A stretch of DNA of 44,025 nucleotides. Origin: Betaproteobacteria bacterium (GTDB lineage: Bacteria; Pseudomonadota; Gammaproteobacteria; Burkholderiales; UBA3065). Under the pieces are notes generated by a model. The model ran no database searches. It saw only the letters and a program-made list of their open reading frames with translations, and had not been told where the DNA came from. The translations under genes were made by a program, and so were the position numbers. Below, one piece after another: positions 36,802 through 44,025 of this stretch (positions within the stretch are counted from its first letter, which is position 1; each line of letters starts with the position of its first letter). The stretch lies in contig RFMI01000062.1 of NCBI GenBank assembly GCA_009927815.1, positions 1 to 44,025 on the forward strand, written 5' to 3'.

Positions 36802-37701
36802 GTGCCGGAGAGCCTGGTCGGCAAACTGGTTGTTGCGATCTCCTCGCGCGCGCTGTTCGATTTTGAGGAGGAGAACCAGGTTTTCGAGGAGACCGACGAC
36901 CGCGCCTATCGGGCCCTGCAGCTTGAGCGGCTAGACATCCCGGCCAAGCCGGGCGTCGCTTTTTCGCTGGTGCGCAAGTTGTTGGCGTTCAACACCGACG
37001 ACGCTCAACGGGTCGAGGTGGTGATCCTTTCGCGCAACGACCCGGTCTCGGGCATGCGCGTGTTTCGTTCCGCGCAGCATTATGGTTTGCCGATCCAGCG
37101 CGGCAGCTTCACCCGCGGTCAGCCGCCGTGGCGCTATCTGCGGCCGCTTCATGCCAACCTGTTTCTCTCCGCGCATCTGTCGGACGTGCGCTCGGCACTC
37201 GAGGCCGGTGTGCCGGCGGCGCAGGTCTACCCGCACTCGACGCGAGCCACCGATGCCCACCCGCATGAGGTCCGCATCGCCTTTGACGGTGACGCGGTGT
37301 TGTTCTCCGATGAGGCCGAGCGGGTCTATCAAACCCATGGGCTCGACGCCTTTCAGGCCCACGAGCGCGACAATGCGGCGCAACCGCTGTCCGAGGGGCC
37401 ATTCAAGCCGCTTTTGGCGGCTTTGCATCGTTTGCAGCAGGAGGGTACCCCGGCGATGCGCATCCGCACCGCGCTGGTCACGGCGCGCAGCGCGCCGGCG
37501 CATGAGCGCGCGATTCGCACTCTGATGGACTGGAACATCGAGGTTGACGAGGCGATGTTCCTCGGCGGTCTGGCCAAGGGCGATTTCTTGCGCGAGTTCG
37601 AGCCCGATTTTTTCTTCGACGATCAGGCCGGGCACTGCGAATCGGCGGCGGCGGCGGGTCCTGCAGGCCAGGTGTTGTTCGGCATCCGCAATCCGGTTTA
37701 G
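36802..37701 (+). CDS. 5'-nucleotidase, cytosolic type-I-like family
   Basis: VVAISSRALFDFEEENQVFEETD; VEVVILSRNDPVSGMRVFRSAQHYGLPIQRGSFTRG; IAFDGDAVLFSDEAERVYQTHGLDAF. Confidence 0.88.
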   Translation: MPESLVGKLVVAISSRALFDFEEENQVFEETDDRAYRALQLERLDIPAKPGVAFSLVRKLLAFNTDDAQRVEVVILSRNDPVSGMRVFRSAQHYGLPIQRGSFTRGQPPWRYLRPLHANLFLSAHLSDVRSALEAGVPAAQVYPHSTRATDAHPHEVRIAFDGDAVLFSDEAERVYQTHGLDAFQAHERDNAAQPLSEGPFKPLLAALHRLQQEGTPAMRIRTALVTARSAPAHERAIRTLMDWNIEVDEAMFLGGLAKGDFLREFEPDFFFDDQAGHCESAAAAGPAGQVLFGIRNPV

Positions 37702-37725
37702 GCCGGTCTTCAGCCAAGTGCCGCC

Positions 37726-38316
37726 TCAGAGGCGCTGCCAGCAGCCGGTCTCGCTGACCAGCCAATCCATCGGCAGGTCTTGCGCATGCGGTTGGACATC
37801 GTCGATGCGTCCGAGCTCATAGGCGACGCCCACGGCGACCGGACGCGGTTGCAGCGTGGCGAGCGTGCGGTCGAAATGGCCAGCGCCGTAGCCGATGCGG
37901 TAGCCGCGCGCGTCAAAGCCGTTGCACGGGATCAGCAGCAGTTGCGGGACCACGTCCGGGCCGTCGCCGGGGAACGGGATGCCATAGCGGTCCAGCGGCA
38001 TCTCGTGGCCGGGGTCCCAGCGGCGAAAGCGCATCGGCGTGCCAGTCGGGCCGACTACAGGCAGCGCTGCCCACCGCGTTTCGGCTGCGGCTAGCCAGTC
38101 GCCGATGACCGCTCGAGCGTCGAATTCAGCTTTGTAGGGCCAGCAAAAGCCTACGGATGTCGGTTGCAGGCGCTGCAGCAGGTCGCTGAGATGACGGCTA
38201 AGTGCCGCGTCGGCGTCGATCCGATCGCGCGGGTTCATGCGTTGACGCGCTTCGATCAGCGCCAGCCGCATAGCGCGGCGGGCGGCGCGAGCCGGATCGG
38301 TTGCGGCGTCGGTCAT
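37726..38316 (-). CDS. 5-formyltetrahydrofolate cyclo-ligase
   Basis: [42 protein letters not shown]. Confidence 0.92.
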   Translation of the reverse strand: MTDAATDPARAARRAMRLALIEARQRMNPRDRIDADAALSRHLSDLLQRLQPTSVGFCWPYKAEFDARAVIGDWLAAAETRWAALPVVGPTGTPMRFRRWDPGHEMPLDRYGIPFPGDGPDVVPQLLLIPCNGFDARGYRIGYGAGHFDRTLATLQPRPVAVGVAYELGRIDDVQPHAQDLPMDWLVSETGCWQRL

Positions 38317-39311
38317 GCGGCCGCGACCTCGGTGACCAGCTCGGGTCCCCGGTAGATCAGACCGGTGTAGACCTGCACCAGGCTTGCGCCAGCTTCGAAC
38401 TTGGCGCGCGCGTCAGCCCCAGAGGCGATCCCACCGACGCCGATGATCGGCAGCGCCCCGTCGAGTCGTCGGGCGAGCGCGGCGAGCCGTTCAGTGCTGC
38501 GCGCGAACACCGGCCGCCCGCTCAGTCCGCCGGCTTCTTTGGCGAGCGGATGGCCTGCCACGGCAGCGCGGTCGAGTGTGGTGTTGGTGGCGATGACTGC
38601 GTCCATCGCGTGTCGCGTCAGGCGCATCGCGATGTCATCGAGTTGGGCGTCGTCGAGGTCGGGCGCGATCTTCACCGCCAGCGGCACGTAACGGCCGTGG
38701 TGGTCGGCCAGGCGGGTTTGCGTTTGCTTCAGGGTGGAGAGCAGGGTGTCGAGTTCGTCGCCATGTTGCAGGCTGCGCAAGCCTTGCGTGTTCGGGGAGC
38801 TGATATTGACCGTCACGTAATGGGCAAGCGGGTAGACAGCCTCCAGCGCGGTCCGGTAGTCGTCGACGGCGTGTTCGAGGGGCGTGGTCGCGTTCTTGCC
38901 GATGTTGATGCCCAGAATGCCCCGCCAGCGCGTCGCGGCGACGTTGGCGAGTAGCGCGTCGAGTCCGCCATTGTTGAAGCCGAGGCGGTTGATCAGTGCC
39001 TCGTGCTCTGGCAGACGAAAGATGCGCGGTTTGGGGTTTCCGGGCTGCGGCCGCGGTGTCACCGTACCGACTTCGATGAAGCCGAAGCCTAACGCCGCCA
39101 GACCGTCGATGTGCGCGCCGTTCTTGTCGAGTCCGGCGGCAAGGCCGACCCGATTCGGGAAGTCGATGCCCATGACCCGCGCACTGGCTCCCGGCGCCGG
39201 ATGCGGATGGCGAACAAGCCTGCCGAGTATGTCGACCCCGCGCAGCACCCAGTCATGGGCGGTCTCGGCATCGAGGGCGAAGAGGGCGGGGCGCAGCAGG
39301 GCGTAGCTCAT
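38313..39311 (-). CDS. pyrD: Dihydroorotate dehydrogenase (quinone)
   Basis: [95 protein letters not shown]. Confidence 0.96.
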   Translation of the reverse strand: MSYALLRPALFALDAETAHDWVLRGVDILGRLVRHPHPAPGASARVMGIDFPNRVGLAAGLDKNGAHIDGLAALGFGFIEVGTVTPRPQPGNPKPRIFRLPEHEALINRLGFNNGGLDALLANVAATRWRGILGINIGKNATTPLEHAVDDYRTALEAVYPLAHYVTVNISSPNTQGLRSLQHGDELDTLLSTLKQTQTRLADHHGRYVPLAVKIAPDLDDAQLDDIAMRLTRHAMDAVIATNTTLDRAAVAGHPLAKEAGGLSGRPVFARSTERLAALARRLDGALPIIGVGGIASGADARAKFEAGASLVQVYTGLIYRGPELVTEVAAA

Positions 39312-39363
39312 GCGGCGGATTGTACGGTCATCTTTGGCGGCCGATTGCCGGTATCCTTGCGCG

Positions 39364-41660
<2,297 letters not shown>

Positions 41661-41690
41661 GGCAGACGGGCGATTTACCCAGTCGCGGGC

Positions 41691-42932
41691 TTAAACCAGA
41701 ACCTGTCCGGCCTGCGGGTGCGACAGAAACGCCGAGGGACTGGCACTCGCGCCGTAGGCCCCAGATTGGCCGATAGCGATCAGGTCGCCGACCTCGGCGC
41801 GCGGTAGCGCCACCTGCCGTCCCAGCACGTCCAGCGGCGTGCACAGCGGTCCACACACGTTGACGGTTTCGATTGCGGGCGCGTGCGGGTCTCGCGCCAG
41901 CCAAACTGGATAATCGCGCCGCAACACCTGGCCGAAGTTACCGGACGCTGCCAAGTGATTGTGCATGCCGCCATCGCAGAGCAAAAAGGTCTCGCCGCGC
42001 GAGGTCTTGCGGTCGATCACACGGGTCAGGAAGACGCCGGCTTCACCCACCAGGTAGCGCCCGAGTTCCAGCAGCACCGTCGTGCCCGGCAAGTGCTGGC
42101 GGGCGCTTGCTGCAATGTCGTGTAGTGCGGTGCGTATCGGTGCCAGATCGAGTCGGGTGTCGCCGGCAAAGTAAGGGATGCCGAATCCGCCACCGAGGTT
42201 GATCAGCGCGGGCGGGCAGGGTGCGTGATGCGCCAGGTCCCGGCACAGCTCGTAGGTCTTGTGGAGGGCCGCGGCGATTTGCGTACCGCTGAGGTTCTGC
42301 GATCCGGCGTAGACATGAAAACCCTCGAAATCGATAGTGTCGGGCCATGACTTGAGGATCGACGGCACGTGCTCGGCGTCGATGCCAAAGGCTTGCGCAC
42401 CGCCACCCATGCGCATCCCGGAGTGGCGCAACTCAAAGTCCGGGTTGACCCGGATGGCTGCGTGACCCCGCTGCGCGCCAGTTGCAGCCAGCGCTGATAG
42501 CCGCGCCAATTCGCCAGCCGATTCGACATTGACCACTGCGCCACAGTCGAGCGCCGCCTGCAGCTCGACGTCGCGTTTGGCTGGCCCGGCAAAACCAAGG
42601 TCGCGTCCGGTCTTGCCGGCGGCTACTGCCGCTTGAAGCTCGCCGAGCGAGGCGATATCGAAGCCGTCCACTAGCTTCGCAAGCAGGCTCAGGAGTTCCG
42701 GCAAGGGATTGGCTTTGACCGCGTAATGCAGACGCATGCCTGCGGGCAGGATGGCCCTTACCTCGGCGACTCGCGTACGCACCAGCGCAGCGTCGATGGC
42801 GTAGAGCGGCGTGCCATGGCGTTCGGCCAGCAGCGAGGCCGGCACGCCGCCGATGCAGAGCATGCCCGCCGCGTCCACCGCCAGCAGCGTCGGCGCGTGA
42901 CGTGGTTGCTCCGAAGCAGCGGCGTCAGTCAT
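41691..42932 (-). CDS. Pyridoxal-dependent (ornithine/DAP-type) decarboxylase, likely exosortase A system-associated
   Basis: Fold-III PLP motifs: YAVKANPLPELLSLLAKLVDGFDIASLGEL; HVYAGSQNLSG; LGGGFGIPYF; ELGRYLVGEAGVFLTRVIDRK; CGPLCTPLDVLGRQVALP. Paired with an acyl-CoA ligase. Confidence 0.85.
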   Translation of the reverse strand: MTDAAASEQPRHAPTLLAVDAAGMLCIGGVPASLLAERHGTPLYAIDAALVRTRVAEVRAILPAGMRLHYAVKANPLPELLSLLAKLVDGFDIASLGELQAAVAAGKTGRDLGFAGPAKRDVELQAALDCGAVVNVESAGELARLSALAATGAQRGHAAIRVNPDFELRHSGMRMGGGAQAFGIDAEHVPSILKSWPDTIDFEGFHVYAGSQNLSGTQIAAALHKTYELCRDLAHHAPCPPALINLGGGFGIPYFAGDTRLDLAPIRTALHDIAASARQHLPGTTVLLELGRYLVGEAGVFLTRVIDRKTSRGETFLLCDGGMHNHLAASGNFGQVLRRDYPVWLARDPHAPAIETVNVCGPLCTPLDVLGRQVALPRAEVGDLIAIGQSGAYGASASPSAFLSHPQAGQVLV

Positions 42933-44025
42933 GGCGATGGCGGCGCAGCGCCTCGGAGCGGATCAGCATGCGGTCGAACTTACCATTGGCGTTGCGCGGC
43001 AGGGGGGTGCCCAGGTGATCGATGCTGCGCGGAACCTGCCAGCTGGCGAGCGCCCCGCGCAGGCCGTGCAGCAGCGTCTCGACATCGGGCGCCGCGGCCG
43101 GCGTTTGGCCGACCACCAGCACGATGGCCTCGCCCAGCAGCGGGTCGGGGACGCCCACCGCAACGCATTCGGGCACACCCAGCGCTGCCGCCGCCGACTC
43201 CACCTCAGTCGGGCTGACCCGGTAGCCCGAGGTCTTGATCTGCTCGTCGCGGCGGGCGACAAAGTACAGATAGCCATCCGCATCTTGGCGCACGGTGTCA
43301 CCTGACCAGACCGCCGGTTCGCCGTCGGGTCCCGCGCGGAAGCGTTCGGCTGAGCGCGCCGGATCGTTCCAGTAGCCGCGCGTCACCAGCGAGCCCTGCT
43401 GGACCAGTTCGCCGGGCTCGTCAGGCGCGCAGCGGCTGCCATCGGCTCGCAACACGTGCAAGCGCGCTCCCGGGATGGCAATGCCCATCGAGTCGGGTCG
43501 CTGGTCGAATTCGAACGGCGGTAGCCAGCTGGCGCGGAACGCTTCGGTGAGTCCATACATGGCGATTGGCTGCGCTTTTGGCCAGCGCGCGCGCAGGGCT
43601 TGCCACGCGGAGCGCGGCAGGTGGCCGCCGGTGTTGGCAAAGTAGCGCAGCGAGTCGCCCTTGCCGGTATTTGACGATGTCGCCAGCAGTTGCAGGTACA
43701 GCGGCGGCACGGCCGTGAGTCCTGTGATGGCGTGTTCGTCGATGGCGCGGGCCACGTCGCTGGCGAATAGGTGGTCGAGCAGCACCACGCTGGCGCCCAC
43801 CGCAAAGGCAGTGCTTAGCTGCGAAAACCCGGCGTCGAAGGACAGCGGCAGTGCTGCGAGGAGGCGGTCATCGGCGCGGTTCTGCAGGTAGGACGCCACG
43901 CTGGTGGCACCGGCCAACAGATTGGTGTGAGTCACCATCACGCCCTTGGGCGCGCCGGTGCTGCCCGAGGTGTAGAACAAGATCGCGAGTTCGTCGGCGC
44001 TGCGCTGCTCTGGCTCGAATCCCCC
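42925..44025 (-). CDS. AMP-forming acyl-CoA ligase, likely exosortase A system-associated (5' end beyond window)
   Basis: FYTSGSTGAPKGVMVTHTNLLAGA; MYGLTEAFRASWLPP; SGDTVRQDADGYLYFVARRDEQIKTSGYRVSPTEVE; frame remains open to the window edge (GGFEPEQRSADELAI...). Confidence 0.87.
   Translation of the reverse strand, partial: GGFEPEQRSADELAILFYTSGSTGAPKGVMVTHTNLLAGATSVASYLQNRADDRLLAALPLSFDAGFSQLSTAFAVGASVVLLDHLFASDVARAIDEHAITGLTAVPPLYLQLLATSSNTGKGDSLRYFANTGGHLPRSAWQALRARWPKAQPIAMYGLTEAFRASWLPPFEFDQRPDSMGIAIPGARLHVLRADGSRCAPDEPGELVQQGSLVTRGYWNDPARSAERFRAGPDGEPAVWSGDTVRQDADGYLYFVARRDEQIKTSGYRVSPTEVESAAAALGVPECVAVGVPDPLLGEAIVLVVGQTPAAAPDVETLLHGLRGALASWQVPRSIDHLGTPLPRNANGKFDRMLIRSEALRRHRHD

Noticed and set aside
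37702-38320. 6S RNA (ssrS) near the 5-FTHF cyclo-ligase gene
   Set aside because: Upstream of the cyclo-ligase the pyrD coding region overlaps directly, leaving no space for 6S RNA.

Overview
High-GC proteobacterial chromosomal window made almost entirely of dense housekeeping genes: hflK(partial)-hflC-hisZ-purA | rplI-rpsR-rpsF, rlmB, rnr | tRNA-Leu, dnaB | algC-type PMM/PGM, queF | smc-zipA-ligA-hpt-MTIP phosphorylase-def | sppA, HAD phosphatase, rluC | rne, ygfZ, recA-recX | unknown secreted protein, hybrid sensor kinase | tRNA-Thr, Fur/Irr-like regulator, MazG-like, M20 amidohydrolase, pgi, P-II, 5'-nucleotidase, 5-FTHF cyclo-ligase, pyrD, ftsK, and a decarboxylase plus acyl-CoA ligase pair at the right edge. 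No rRNA, CRISPR array or recognisable mobile element was seen. Main observations: (1) a hybrid histidine kinase (29470-32297, minus) whose N-terminus reads as an ethylene-receptor (ETR1-like) transmembrane domain, with the D/Y/C-x3-H copper/ethylene-site residues at ETR1 spacing; it lies 18 bp upstream of an uncharacterised secreted protein. (2) The right edge is the start of what looks like an exosortase-A/PEP-CTERM associated locus. (3) Seven otherwise intact genes, including smc, rne and ftsK, each carry one apparent 1-2 nt contraction at short homopolymers, which points to sequencing/assembly error rather than pseudogenes. (4) Several candidate non-coding elements: rpsF leader hairpin, long rne leader, perfect inverted repeat upstream of the Fur-like gene, and an orphan terminator-like hairpin. 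All product calls come from reading the translations and remembered family motifs; no database search was run.
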